Assembly (NCBI GenBank): GCA_050305935.1
Contig: JBNLGG010000013.1
Location: 1-64,000 of the forward strand
Length of the DNA: 64,000 nt
From: CAJXNP01 sp050305935
Lineage (GTDB): Bacteria; Bacteroidota; Bacteroidia; Cytophagales; Cyclobacteriaceae
Direction: 5' to 3'
Under the pieces are notes generated by a model that was not told the DNA's origin, made no database searches, and worked only from the letters and a program-made list of their open reading frames with translations. The first letter of the stretch is position 1, and every line of letters starts with the position of its first letter. Below are positions 52,036 to 60,981 of this stretch, one piece after another. The position numbers and the translations under genes were made by a program.

Positions 52036-53688
52036 TTAAACGAGTATTCTGACGGGATCTTCCAGTAACTTTTTCAAAGTTACAAGGAAGGCAGACCCTA
52101 CAGCACCGTCCACTGTTCTGTGATCACAGGTCATGGTCACTTTCATTATATTTCCGGGAACGATCTGACCGTTCTTCACCACCGGGGTTTGCTTGATTCC
52201 CCCCACAGCCAAGATACATGATTCCGGCGCGTTGATGATAGAAGTGAACTCCTCGATGCCAAACATTCCCAGGTTAGAAACTGTGAAGGTATTCCCCTGC
52301 ATTTCATCCAACCCAAGCTTCTTCGCTTTGGCTTTGCCTGAGAATTCTTTTACCTCGGTAGATATCTGAGAAAGCGACTTTCCATCCGCAAATTTAACAA
52401 CCGGTACTACCAGGCCATCTTCGATTGCCATCGCTACACCAATGTGGATGTGTTGATATTTTCTAATGCTGTTGCTTTCACTCACCCAAGAAGTATTTAC
52501 CTCCGGATGTTTTCTCAGTGCAGCAGCAACTGCCTTAATAACGATGTCATTAAAAGATATTTTAACCGGAGCCACTTCGTTGATGCTTGCCCGTGCTTCA
52601 ATGGTCCTGTCCATATCAATTTCCATAGTCAGGTAGAAGTGTGGAGCACCAAACTGGCTATTTGTTAGACCTTTTGCAATGGCTTTCCTCATTTGAGAGG
52701 CCGGCACATCTTCAAATCCTTCCTGATCTACCGGCGCCGCTATTCCACCGGTAACTGCTACCTGGGTAGACGGGGTAAAGTTTTCAATATCTCTTTTAAC
52801 AATTCTTCCGCCTTCGCCGCTTCCTGGTATCTGTGCTATGTCAAAACCTTTTTCTTCCGCTAATTTCTTGGCCAGGGGAGAAGCTTTTACCCTGCCGTTG
52901 CTAGAAGATGAGCCTGTAGTGGCTGATGTTGCCTTTGCGGCTTGCTGGACAGCAGGTGCTTGTGTTGCTCCTTGTGCAATGGGCTCCGTTTTTGATTCTG
53001 ATTTTTCTTCTTTGGCTTCCTCCGTTACCTCGGCCTGGTGTGCTTTGATCAATGTTTCATAATCAGCGCCTTTTTCTCCGATGACTGCAATGATGCCATC
53101 TACATCTACGGATTTCCCTTCATCCACTCCGATGTACAGTAAGGTGCCATCTTCATACGCCTCCAATTCCATCGTGGCCTTATCCGTCTCTACCTCTGCG
53201 AGTATATCTCCGGATTTAACCGGATCGCCTACTTTTTTTAACCAACTGGCAATGGTGCCTTCGGTCATGGTATCACTCATTCGTGGCATGGTGATAACAG
53301 ATGCCTTAATGCCAGATGTATCGATGCTTACTTTTTCTTCCTTTTTAGCAGGAGCGGATTCCTGTTTTGGTTCAACCTCCTCCGATTTCTTATTTTGGGC
53401 AGATGAACCTTCAGATTTTAATTCTTTTATAAGATCGTCAATATTTTCTCCCTTATTTCCCAGAATAGCGATTACACCATCCACGGGTACGGTTTCCTTT
53501 TCATTGACACCTATATGAAGAAGCGTTCCTTCCTCGTAAGCTTCCAACTCCATGGTAGCCTTGTCGGTCTCGACTTCCGCTAAAATGTCGCCGGGTTTTA
53601 CCTGGTCTCCTACTTTTTTAAGCCACGATGCTATCACACCCTCTTCCATGGTATCACTCATTCGCGGCATTCTGATTATCTCGGCCAT
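52036..53688 (-). CDS. pdhC: Pyruvate dehydrogenase E2 (dihydrolipoamide acetyltransferase), two lipoyl domains
   Basis: 550 residues. Two lipoyl domains with the lysine in ETDKATMELE (about 40-50 and 165-175), proline/alanine-rich linkers, an E3-binding domain (SPLAKKLAEEKGFDIAQIPG) and the catalytic domain ending in TCDHRTVDGAVGSAF, whose His is catalytic. It moves acetyl groups to CoA in the pyruvate dehydrogenase complex. E1 and E3 genes are not in the window, so the complex is encoded elsewhere. The double lipoyl domain is common in Bacteroidota. Confidence 0.95.
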   Translation of the reverse strand: MAEIIRMPRMSDTMEEGVIASWLKKVGDQVKPGDILAEVETDKATMELEAYEEGTLLHIGVNEKETVPVDGVIAILGNKGENIDDLIKELKSEGSSAQNKKSEEVEPKQESAPAKKEEKVSIDTSGIKASVITMPRMSDTMTEGTIASWLKKVGDPVKSGDILAEVETDKATMELEAYEDGTLLYIGVDEGKSVDVDGIIAVIGEKGADYETLIKAHQAEVTEEAKEEKSESKTEPIAQGATQAPAVQQAAKATSATTGSSSSNGRVKASPLAKKLAEEKGFDIAQIPGSGEGGRIVKRDIENFTPSTQVAVTGGIAAPVDQEGFEDVPASQMRKAIAKGLTNSQFGAPHFYLTMEIDMDRTIEARASINEVAPVKISFNDIVIKAVAAALRKHPEVNTSWVSESNSIRKYQHIHIGVAMAIEDGLVVPVVKFADGKSLSQISTEVKEFSGKAKAKKLGLDEMQGNTFTVSNLGMFGIEEFTSIINAPESCILAVGGIKQTPVVKNGQIVPGNIMKVTMTCDHRTVDGAVGSAFLVTLKKLLEDPVRILV

Positions 53689-53709
53689 AAAACTTGATTT
53701 TTAGCGCGA

Positions 53710-53717
53710 CAAAATTA
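53710..53717 (-). promoter_or_regulatory. -7 box for the E2 gene
   Basis: TAATTTTG on the minus strand matches TAnnTTTG. It lies 22 bases before the E2 start. No -33 TTG was found at the expected distance. Confidence 0.4.
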
Positions 53718-53842
53718 ATTAAAAGAATGTTTTTATTCAGCCTTTCGCTAAAAAGTTGTCTATACTTTTTTAAATTATTTGTAATCAATTGTAAAAAAGG
53801 GAATTACAAAACCTATTTTTCTGCCTGAAAATTGTCAATTAT

Positions 53843-56680
53843 TTAAAAGCCCAGGTTGGCAATCAGGATATTGTATGAATAAGAATTTTCATCGGGGAAA
53901 TAGTTGATCCTGAGGCCAATATTAAAGAGTGGTTTATAGCGAAACACATTGATATCAAAGTTTACCTCAGTACCCATGCTTTGGTAAACCTTTTCATTAG
54001 CCACTTTACCCTGTTGATCAAATCGAATCCCTTTCCCTAAATCGTAATACAAATTGGCCCTTACCCTTTGAATATAAAGTAATGGCCCCAGGCCCAGATC
54101 AGGGTAAAGAACGGGGAGGGTATAATTGGCTGCATTCATGAAAAAATGATCGAAGGAGGAATACGTGTATCCGCGGGGGAAAATTAGAGGGCTCCTGAAT
54201 ACATAACTCACACGGTCTTCATATTGGTAGGCAGGTCGAATGAAAAAGCTATGGTGTTTCGCCAATCCGGGAAAGAAAAAAGCTCCCTGTGCGGCAAACA
54301 ATGTGCTTTTAAAATCCCCGCCAAATGGAGTGGAGTATAACGCCAGATCAAGGGTCTGGCCCCATTTACTGTATATGTCCCTTTTATTTCTTTTTAACTG
54401 TCGGTTAAAAACGATATCAAGTTTAAGTGATTGTAAGGTGCCTCCCGTTACTTCAAGACTTGGGAAATCACCAACATCAAAAAAACCGCCCTGCGCACGA
54501 GTGACCAATGTTCGCTGGTATTTGCTCTGGGTCAGTAGTAACGGCACGGTGAGGCCCAGCTGTACTCCTTTTTCGTCCCACACAAAGCTGTAAGTCGTGT
54601 CCCGGATTTCTTCTACTAAACCCCGTTTAGCGTCAGAGTAGGTGAGACTGGTCACAGGATACATGCCATGATAACTTACTTCCGCTTCCCACCGGCCTTT
54701 TTCCTCATTCGCATTATAGGCATATCCTGCCGTTACTTGTGTTGTGCTTCGAATATCCGAGGAACTGACAAACAAGTTCAATTCATTGGTATTGCTGCCC
54801 AGTAATACTCCCCAGCTATGAGGGTTGATGATCCCTTTTAATTTTGAATATTTTTCTACCGGGAAATCGTGGGTGGATATTTCTTCCGGTTCAATAATCC
54901 CACTTTCCTGGTTAGTCAGTATGCTCGCGAGGGGATCGCGATAGATCGGAACAGTTGATTTTTCAGGGAGTTTATTAAAATCAATATTTTTTCGTACGAT
55001 GTTCAATCCGGATTCCTGGTGGTCTGAGAAATAAAGGGTAGAGGTAGCCGGATCAAAACAGGGGTAATAGGCGCCGTATTTAGCATTGGTTGCCTGGTAG
55101 TGTTTGTTGCTTGCCAGGTCAATTACATAAATATTATCAATACCATTGTAGGGCGACTGGTAAAAAAGATAGTGGCTGTAGATTTTTGGGTAGCTGATAT
55201 TCTCATTGTCCGCTTCAAAGATGATTTGGGGTGAAGAGTCATCGTCTATTGAATACCGTACAATCCGTTTATTTCGGTCTTCGGATTCTACAACAAAAAT
55301 GCTACGACTGTCGGCGGACCATTCAGGAGTGATGTAATGCACGTTGTTTTCATGGTAGAATTCTGCAAGTGTATTTCCTTGCAAATCTGTTACCTTGATC
55401 AGGTTGGTGCCATTGGTTTCATTGACTATGGATGCAATCATCGATCCGTCGGGTGAAATGGCTGAAGAAATATTCCTTTCCTTTCTGGAGATCTTTTTGA
55501 TTGAATTGGATTGAAGATCAAATAATTTGATGTCAGAATACACTCGTGTTCGCCATCTGGGGTCGGGGTTGACCTCATTCCACATGATCTGCCTGTTGTT
55601 AAAAGATATCCTTCCCGCCGGGTTTATAAACCCAGGTGTTACCACATGTTCCTCGTTTCCATTGGCATCCAGTTTGACAAACTCAGGAATATCCCCCAGG
55701 CCGTTTTTCAACACCAATATCTTTCCATCAGACATAAGATGCGGATAGCTATAGTCGGTGAATACCTTGTTTTTATGTTGGTTGATTTGATCATATTTTT
55801 CGGGGTTCAGCGCATCGATCTGCGCCTGCCAGTCGGATTTTTTATCGTTTCGGAATAGGTTGTAATTCTTTACCAGGAATTTGCCGGTGTATTTTTTAAG
55901 CGAATTAGAGAATGTAAAAGGTACGAATGACCAGGTCCAGGCATTCTTTGTGACATCCGCAAAGATATCCGCCCCGTGCATCTCCCGCAGGTAGCCGCCA
56001 AAAAAATAGCCCATCACATACTCTCCGGGAATATTCTCTTTAAAAGAACCCAGGTATTGTTTGTTGTAGCTAAATGGTTTCTTTTCAATGAAATTAGATC
56101 TCATTTGTAAACTGAATGCCGGAATCCTTCCCCTGCCTGACGAAGTGAGTGCTGTCTCCATTATAGTGGCATCTCCTTCCCAAAACCACCTCGGGGCGGC
56201 CAGGTTTGCCAGGTTTGCTGTCGTGGCTTGGCCAAAGAGGATGTTGATCAGTTTCGTAAAACCAACTTTGCTTTTTTGGATCTGTACCATGTGCCGGTAT
56301 TCATGAAAACTCAGAAGTTCCAGCCAGTCATTGTTGCCGACGAATTGATAGTTTTGTGACGGGAAGGTGTTAAACTCAGACCGGTAGGGTGCCCAGGCAA
56401 CGAATCCATTGCTCACCGTCGTCTGGTTTTGCAGGATCACACTCGTCTTTTTTGGGAATTTTTCAAGGGAAAGCGCACCTGGTTCGTACACTGTTTCCAG
56501 TAAATTTGCAGTTCTTTGCGCTTCATGTTCAAAACCAATGGGGTAGACTACATTAAAATAAGGTGTGATGACCCTTTCCCACCTGACTGAAGGTGGATTG
56601 GAACTTAAGGTGGCGTTTTGAGCAAATAGTGCGCAAGGGGTGTAAAAAATGAAGATTAGAAAAAGTAGCTTTTTACCCAT
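53843..56680 (-). CDS. Large secreted protein with HExxH protease domain, TolB-like propeller and C-terminal barrel
   Basis: 945 residues with a signal peptide (LLFLIFIFYTPCALFAQ). The N-terminal part is a peptidase-MA-like domain with HEYRH at 126-130 and the third ligand Glu168 in WFWEGDATI, so zinc binding is likely. Residues about 280-570 form a TolB-type propeller (ISPDGSMIASIVNETNG; TPEWSADSRSIFVVESED; YPCFDPATSTLYFSD). From about 630 to the end lie outer-membrane-barrel strands (YSYNILIANLGF last). Similar long proteins occur in Bacteroidota without a known function. It stands alone, divergent from the aminotransferase gene. Confidence 0.82.
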   Translation of the reverse strand: MGKKLLFLIFIFYTPCALFAQNATLSSNPPSVRWERVITPYFNVVYPIGFEHEAQRTANLLETVYEPGALSLEKFPKKTSVILQNQTTVSNGFVAWAPYRSEFNTFPSQNYQFVGNNDWLELLSFHEYRHMVQIQKSKVGFTKLINILFGQATTANLANLAAPRWFWEGDATIMETALTSSGRGRIPAFSLQMRSNFIEKKPFSYNKQYLGSFKENIPGEYVMGYFFGGYLREMHGADIFADVTKNAWTWSFVPFTFSNSLKKYTGKFLVKNYNLFRNDKKSDWQAQIDALNPEKYDQINQHKNKVFTDYSYPHLMSDGKILVLKNGLGDIPEFVKLDANGNEEHVVTPGFINPAGRISFNNRQIMWNEVNPDPRWRTRVYSDIKLFDLQSNSIKKISRKERNISSAISPDGSMIASIVNETNGTNLIKVTDLQGNTLAEFYHENNVHYITPEWSADSRSIFVVESEDRNKRIVRYSIDDDSSPQIIFEADNENISYPKIYSHYLFYQSPYNGIDNIYVIDLASNKHYQATNAKYGAYYPCFDPATSTLYFSDHQESGLNIVRKNIDFNKLPEKSTVPIYRDPLASILTNQESGIIEPEEISTHDFPVEKYSKLKGIINPHSWGVLLGSNTNELNLFVSSSDIRSTTQVTAGYAYNANEEKGRWEAEVSYHGMYPVTSLTYSDAKRGLVEEIRDTTYSFVWDEKGVQLGLTVPLLLTQSKYQRTLVTRAQGGFFDVGDFPSLEVTGGTLQSLKLDIVFNRQLKRNKRDIYSKWGQTLDLALYSTPFGGDFKSTLFAAQGAFFFPGLAKHHSFFIRPAYQYEDRVSYVFRSPLIFPRGYTYSSFDHFFMNAANYTLPVLYPDLGLGPLLYIQRVRANLYYDLGKGIRFDQQGKVANEKVYQSMGTEVNFDINVFRYKPLFNIGLRINYFPDENSYSYNILIANLGF

Positions 56681-56723
56681 ATTTTTTTTTATCTATCGTA
56701 AATAAATAGCCAATTATTATAAA

Positions 56724-57911
56724 ATGTTATCCAATAGACAACTTTTTTTACAATACCTGGGGCAAACCTCTGAATTTCCTTTGATGATCGAAATCGTGCG
56801 GGCTGACGGGGTGTACCTTTATACCCACGATGGTCAGCGGATCATTGATCTTATTTCGGGTATCGGTGTGTCAAGCCTCGGTCATAACCACCCCCAGGTG
56901 GTAAAAGCTGCAAAAGATCAATTGGATCTGCACATGCACGTCATGGTGTACGGGGAAATCGTTCAATCACCACAGGTATTATTGGCGAAAGCTATTGTGG
57001 AAACACTTCCTGCACCGTTGGATAATGTTTTTTTTGTGAACAGTGGTTCAGAGGCGATCGAGGGAGCATTGAAATTAGCCAAGAGATATACGGGCAAGCC
57101 CAATATCGTGGCTTGTCAAAACGCATATCACGGATCGTCGCATGGTGCACTATCGTTAAGCAGCAGCGAGGAGTTTAAACAAAAATTCCGTCCGTTATTG
57201 CCAGGGATTAGCCACATGCGGTATAATGAACAAAGTGATCTGGAGTTTATTACGACGGATACGGCGGCGGTAGTTATCGAGACTGTCCAGGGCGAAGCCG
57301 GGGTGAGAATCGCCGATCAGGATTATTTTCAGTATATAAAAGAGAGATGTGAGGAAGTTGGGGCGCTGTTGGTCCTTGACGAGATCCAATGTGGATTTGG
57401 CCGGACGGGGACCTTTTGGGCTTTTGAGCAATATGGCGTAGTTCCTGACATCCTGGTTACAGCCAAGGCAATGGGGGGAGGGATGCCGCTGGGAGCATTT
57501 ATTTCTTCGAAGGAAATCATGAAATCCCTGACCCATGATCCGATATTAGGTCACATTTCCACGTTTGGTGGGCATCCTGTTTCTGCCGCGGCTTCATTGA
57601 CCACGTTGAATGTCTTGACAAGTTCGACCCTGATAAGAGATGTGGCTTCAAAATCAAATCTAATTTTTGAATTGCTTTCAGAGAATAAAAAGATAAGGGC
57701 AATAAGAAGGAAGGGACTGATGGTGGCTGTGGAATTTGAAAGCTTTGAATTCCTGCAAAAGGTTATCAAGAAGCTGCTGGAAAACGGGGTGTTGAGCGAC
57801 TGGTTTTTGTTCTGCGATAACAGCATGCGGATCGCGCCGCCTTTGGTAATTTCGGAAGAGGAGATTACCTTAAGTTGCGAAAAGATTAATGCAGTTTTGA
57901 AGGAGTTGTAA
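56724..57911 (+). CDS. Class III pyridoxal-phosphate aminotransferase (acetylornithine-type)
   Basis: 395 residues. Lys248 in VTAKAMGGGMPLGAF holds PLP, Asp219 in VLDEIQCGFGRTG contacts the ring, and NSGSEAIEGALKLAK binds the phosphate. The family includes acetylornithine, ornithine, GABA and beta-alanine aminotransferases; the sequence does not decide. No arginine pathway genes are nearby. It is a single gene with its own terminator. Confidence 0.88.
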   Translation: MLSNRQLFLQYLGQTSEFPLMIEIVRADGVYLYTHDGQRIIDLISGIGVSSLGHNHPQVVKAAKDQLDLHMHVMVYGEIVQSPQVLLAKAIVETLPAPLDNVFFVNSGSEAIEGALKLAKRYTGKPNIVACQNAYHGSSHGALSLSSSEEFKQKFRPLLPGISHMRYNEQSDLEFITTDTAAVVIETVQGEAGVRIADQDYFQYIKERCEEVGALLVLDEIQCGFGRTGTFWAFEQYGVVPDILVTAKAMGGGMPLGAFISSKEIMKSLTHDPILGHISTFGGHPVSAAASLTTLNVLTSSTLIRDVASKSNLIFELLSENKKIRAIRRKGLMVAVEFESFEFLQKVIKKLLENGVLSDWFLFCDNSMRIAPPLVISEEEITLSCEKINAVLKEL

Positions 57912-57914
57912 AAT

Positions 57915-57949
57915 AAAAAGCGCCAATATGTAAAATAAAGGCGCTTTTT
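57915..57949. terminator. Bidirectional terminator between aminotransferase gene and tRNA
   Basis: AAAAAGCGCC (57915-57924) and GGCGCTTTTT (57940-57949) pair over 10 bp. T-runs follow on both strands, so it can stop the plus-strand gene and the minus-strand tRNA. Confidence 0.8.
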
Positions 57950-57955
57950 GGTTTG

Positions 57956-58029
57956 TAGCGGGGAGCAGAATCGAACTGCCGACCTCAGGGTTATGAATCC
58001 TGCGCTCTAACCATCTGAGCTACCCCGCC
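57956..58029 (-). tRNA. tRNA-Met (CAT), elongator
   Basis: On the minus strand a 74-base cloverleaf begins GGCGGGGTAGCTCAG. The acceptor stem is GGCGGGG with CCCCGCT (first pair G-U) plus discriminator A. The D arm is GCTC/GAGC, the anticodon loop TTCATAA with CAT, and the T arm GGCAG-TTCGATT-CTGCT has the usual TTCGA. CCA is not encoded. It lacks the features of initiator tRNA. A lysidine-modified tRNA-Ile(CAT) is less likely from the body sequence. Confidence 0.93.
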
Positions 58030-58300
58030 AAATGGGAGTGCAAAGATATAAGTTTGAATAATAAAACCACAGCCAATAAATAAAATATTTTTGAATTTAA
58101 GTCCATGCCTGCCTTCTCACTGTGGACCTGATTTTTGATCTCCGGGATAAATTTCCTTTGAAATAAAGAATTTATTGCGCTAGATTGTCTGGAAATCAAA
58201 AACAAGGGTGTTTGCATGGCATTTGAATGCGCTTAAAAAGTAGGCTAAAGTTTTTTTGATATAAAGTTTTTTAGTTTATTATGGAAATATTTCATTGCTA

Positions 58301-58684
58301 ATGACGAAAAGCAAGTTTGTATATGAATTCGAAATAAATGCATCTAAAAAAATGCTTTATCCCTATCTGAATTCAGCCAGTGGATTGTCGCAATGGTTTG
58401 CTGATGACGTGACCATAAACGAGGATAAAGTCTATAATTTTATATATGAAGATGAAGACCATCCCGCAAGGATGACCCACCATCGCACCAACAGCTATGT
58501 GAAGTTTGAATTTATAGACGACGGAGAAGATCCCAGCTATGTGGAATTTCGCCTGGAAGAAAATGAATTGACCCAATCCGTATTTATTAAAGTGATAGAA
58601 TACTCTGACTTTGATGACAAGGAAGAGCAGGTGGAGGTTTGGGAAAATCTACTGCTTACACTCAAAGAAATAGTAGGGGGATAA
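58301..58684 (+). CDS. START-like / SRPBCC-fold domain protein
   Basis: 127 residues from ATG MTKSKFVYEFEINASKKMLY; a TTG two codons earlier is disregarded. YLNSASGLSQWFADDVTINE and YVEFRLEENELTQSVFIKV follow the SRPBCC/AHSA1 pattern of a helix-grip fold with a hydrophobic pocket. It is soluble and may bind a lipid or hydrophobic ligand, or act as a chaperone-like protein. It precedes the LptF/LptG-like gene by 45 bases. Confidence 0.82.
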   Translation: MTKSKFVYEFEINASKKMLYPYLNSASGLSQWFADDVTINEDKVYNFIYEDEDHPARMTHHRTNSYVKFEFIDDGEDPSYVEFRLEENELTQSVFIKVIEYSDFDDKEEQVEVWENLLLTLKEIVGG

Positions 58685-58692
58685 TATTTAAT

Positions 58693-58700
58693 TATCTTTG
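58693..58700 (+). promoter_or_regulatory. -7 box for the LptF/LptG-like gene
   Basis: TATCTTTG matches TAnnTTTG exactly and lies about 30 bases before the start codon. No TTG was found at the -33 position. Confidence 0.45.
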
Positions 58701-58729
58701 CGTTTATTCTTTTTGGGAGCAGTGCTTTT

Positions 58730-60559
58730 ATGAAAAAACTTGACAAGCTTTTAATCACTTCGTTTTTAGGGCCTTTCTTTATCACCTTCCTGGTGGTGGT
58801 TTTTATCCTTCTTCTGGTGTTTATGCTGAAGTATTTCGACGAGATTGTTGGCAAGGGTTTGGGCTTTGGCGTCATCTCGCAACTCCTTTTTTATTTTAGT
58901 ATTAACATGACCACCAATGCCTTGCCGTTGGCGGTACTGCTGTCTTCTCTTATGACCTTTGGCAACCTGGGTGTACATTTTGAATTAACAGCGATAAAAA
59001 GCTCAGGGGTTTCATTACTTCGCGTCATGCAGCCGCTTTTTCTAATAAGCTGCCTGTTGGTGGTGCTGGGATTTATCAACAATAATTACCTGGTGCCTAA
59101 AGCCAACCTTGAGGCTTACAGCTTATTATATGATATCAAGCAAAAAAAGCCTGCCCTGGATATTAAACAGGGTGTTTTTTACAACAGCATTCCCGGTTAC
59201 AGTATAAAGATCAATGAACGTTTTCCCGACGGAGAGACGCTGCGAGATATCATCATTTATGACCACATCGGGCAACGGGGCAATAAGGCGGTGATACTTG
59301 CCGACTCGGGTAAAATGTACAATATCATGGATAACAGTTACCTGGTATTTGAATTATTCAAAGGTCAGAGCTATTCGGAACAGCCACCGCCAAGGAACCG
59401 AAGATTTAAGGCCAATGAGACGGCAAAGCCCTATCTCCGAAGTGAGTTTGAAAAAAGTAAAATGGTGTTGGACTTATCAGAGTTTGAGTTGAAACGCACC
59501 CGGAAGGAGCTTTTTAATAACAACCGGGAGATGAAAACGATCGACCAATTGACAGCCGACCTCGACTCAATGGTTAGGGAGTATAACCGGGCAATTGTTG
59601 AAAGAAGGATGAACACCCATCTGTTTTATGAGTTTCATCAGCAGGACATTATTGACGTCCGATCCAAATATGACTCCTTGCAAAAAATAGATACCACCAG
59701 AGAAATGGGTATTGAGCATCGATTACTTCCGAACGGTGATACCATTTTCATTGACGCACAGGATAACATAGCGAAAAACGATAGTAACTCTGTCAATAGT
59801 GACGGTGCCCTTTCTGTACAAGGGGGTGGAAATCGTGAAGAAAATAAAAGTCATGCCATGAAGATGATTGATTCTGTGAGGAGTGTTAGGTTGAAAACAC
59901 TTAGAAAGAATGAAGAAGGCAATGTGAGTAATGTGTTTAATCGAAGGGGCTCCGATATTACGAGAGGCGAACTTCAAAATAACAATAAAGATATAGCAAG
60001 GCAATCAACTCCCAAAGAGCATCTTATTGTTGACACCAGAACAGCAAGAGAAAAACTGGACAGTATGTTATCCCTGCCGTTTATAACAAGGAGCAGCACA
60101 GGAAAAGCCCTCAATCATGTCCAGTACATCAAGGGAAATATGGGCACACACAAGAGCCAAACCAATGACATGATCAAGCGAATCAGACGATTTGAGATTG
60201 AGCGTTATAAAAAACTGGCAATGGCATTGACCATCCTTGCGATGTTTTTAATTGGTGCACCATTGGGTGCCATCATAAAAAAGGGGGGGCTTGGAATGCC
60301 AGTAATCATTTCCGTGTTCTTTTTTGTCCTTTTTTATGTGATCTCCATGTTAGGGGAAAAATGGGCGAGGCAGGGACTTATGGAACCTCTGATGGGGGTT
60401 TGGCTGGCCAACATAGTGTTATTTCCGATTGGATTCTTTTTTCTGATCCAGGCGAGGAGGGATGCACGCCTTTTCGACGGGGATTATTACAGAATAGCTT
60501 TTATACGTATTCGCGAAAAGTATTTCGCAAAAAAAATGGAATTAGCAGCAAAAAATTAG
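58730..60559 (+). CDS. LptF/LptG family lipopolysaccharide export permease, enlarged
   Basis: 609 residues, against about 360 in Escherichia coli LptF or LptG. Three N-terminal membrane helices (FLGPFFITFLVVVFILLLVF; TTNALPLAVLLSSLMTFG; PLFLISCLLVVLGFI) and three at the end (ALTILAMFLIGAPLGAIIKKG, MPVIISVFFFVLFYVISM) match the permease core. The extra 250 residues in the middle are charged, with a coiled-coil-like stretch (TIDQLTADLDSMVREYNRA), in the periplasmic part. Which of the two paralogues it is cannot be told. Bacteroidota homologues are also long. It is followed by rpsO after 65 bases. Confidence 0.9.
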   Translation: MKKLDKLLITSFLGPFFITFLVVVFILLLVFMLKYFDEIVGKGLGFGVISQLLFYFSINMTTNALPLAVLLSSLMTFGNLGVHFELTAIKSSGVSLLRVMQPLFLISCLLVVLGFINNNYLVPKANLEAYSLLYDIKQKKPALDIKQGVFYNSIPGYSIKINERFPDGETLRDIIIYDHIGQRGNKAVILADSGKMYNIMDNSYLVFELFKGQSYSEQPPPRNRRFKANETAKPYLRSEFEKSKMVLDLSEFELKRTRKELFNNNREMKTIDQLTADLDSMVREYNRAIVERRMNTHLFYEFHQQDIIDVRSKYDSLQKIDTTREMGIEHRLLPNGDTIFIDAQDNIAKNDSNSVNSDGALSVQGGGNREENKSHAMKMIDSVRSVRLKTLRKNEEGNVSNVFNRRGSDITRGELQNNNKDIARQSTPKEHLIVDTRTAREKLDSMLSLPFITRSSTGKALNHVQYIKGNMGTHKSQTNDMIKRIRRFEIERYKKLAMALTILAMFLIGAPLGAIIKKGGLGMPVIISVFFFVLFYVISMLGEKWARQGLMEPLMGVWLANIVLFPIGFFFLIQARRDARLFDGDYYRIAFIRIREKYFAKKMELAAKN

Positions 60560-60579
60560 TGGTAGACTCAGGATTTTTG

Positions 60580-60587
60580 TAAGTTTG
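60580..60587 (+). promoter_or_regulatory. -7 box for rpsO
   Basis: TAAGTTTG matches TAnnTTTG exactly, with TTA (60556-60558) 21 bases upstream as a weak -33. It lies 38 bases before the rpsO start. Confidence 0.5.
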
Positions 60588-60624
60588 CGGGATTTTAATT
60601 TTAAAAAAATAAATTTAACTAAGC

Positions 60625-60900
60625 ATGTATTTATCAAAAGAAAAGAAACAAGAGTTGTTTGAGAATCATGGTCGGTTAAAAGCAAAATCAGATACAGGTT
60701 CGGCTGAATCTCAGATTGCTTTATTTACCTACCGAATTAATCACCTCACAGAACACGTTAAACGAAACAAGAAAGATTATTCTTCACGTCAGGGTCTGCT
60801 GAAACTTGTTGGTAAAAGAAGAAGACTGCTAGACTATTTACATAAGACTGAAATCGAAAGATATCGAGCCATCATCAAAGAATTAAACATTAGAAAATAA
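60625..60900 (+). CDS. rpsO: 30S ribosomal protein S15
   Basis: 91 residues, the normal length. [20 protein letters not shown] and [18 protein letters not shown] are the hallmark S15 rRNA-binding helices. It binds 16S rRNA early in 30S assembly. It lies upstream of pnp, the order seen in many bacteria, with a hairpin between them. Confidence 0.98.
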   Translation: MYLSKEKKQELFENHGRLKAKSDTGSAESQIALFTYRINHLTEHVKRNKKDYSSRQGLLKLVGKRRRLLDYLHKTEIERYRAIIKELNIRK

Positions 60901-60913
60901 ATTCAGAAGGGCG

Positions 60914-60944
60914 GAGGGAGTTCTACATCAGAATTCCCTCTTTT
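60914..60944 (+). terminator. Terminator/attenuator hairpin between rpsO and pnp
   Basis: GAGGGAGTTC (60914-60923) and GAATTCCCTC (60931-60940) pair over 10 bp with one G-U, followed by TTTT. In other bacteria this junction is an RNase III/PNPase control site, which is known but not shown here. Confidence 0.6.
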
Positions 60945-60981
60945 CATTCCATCCTTTTATTTCTATCCATTAAAAAATAAT

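Noticed and set aside
58020..58217. 65-residue minus-strand frame overlapping the tRNA
   Set aside because: It begins in unannotated DNA, overlaps tRNA-Met by a few bases and has no coding character.
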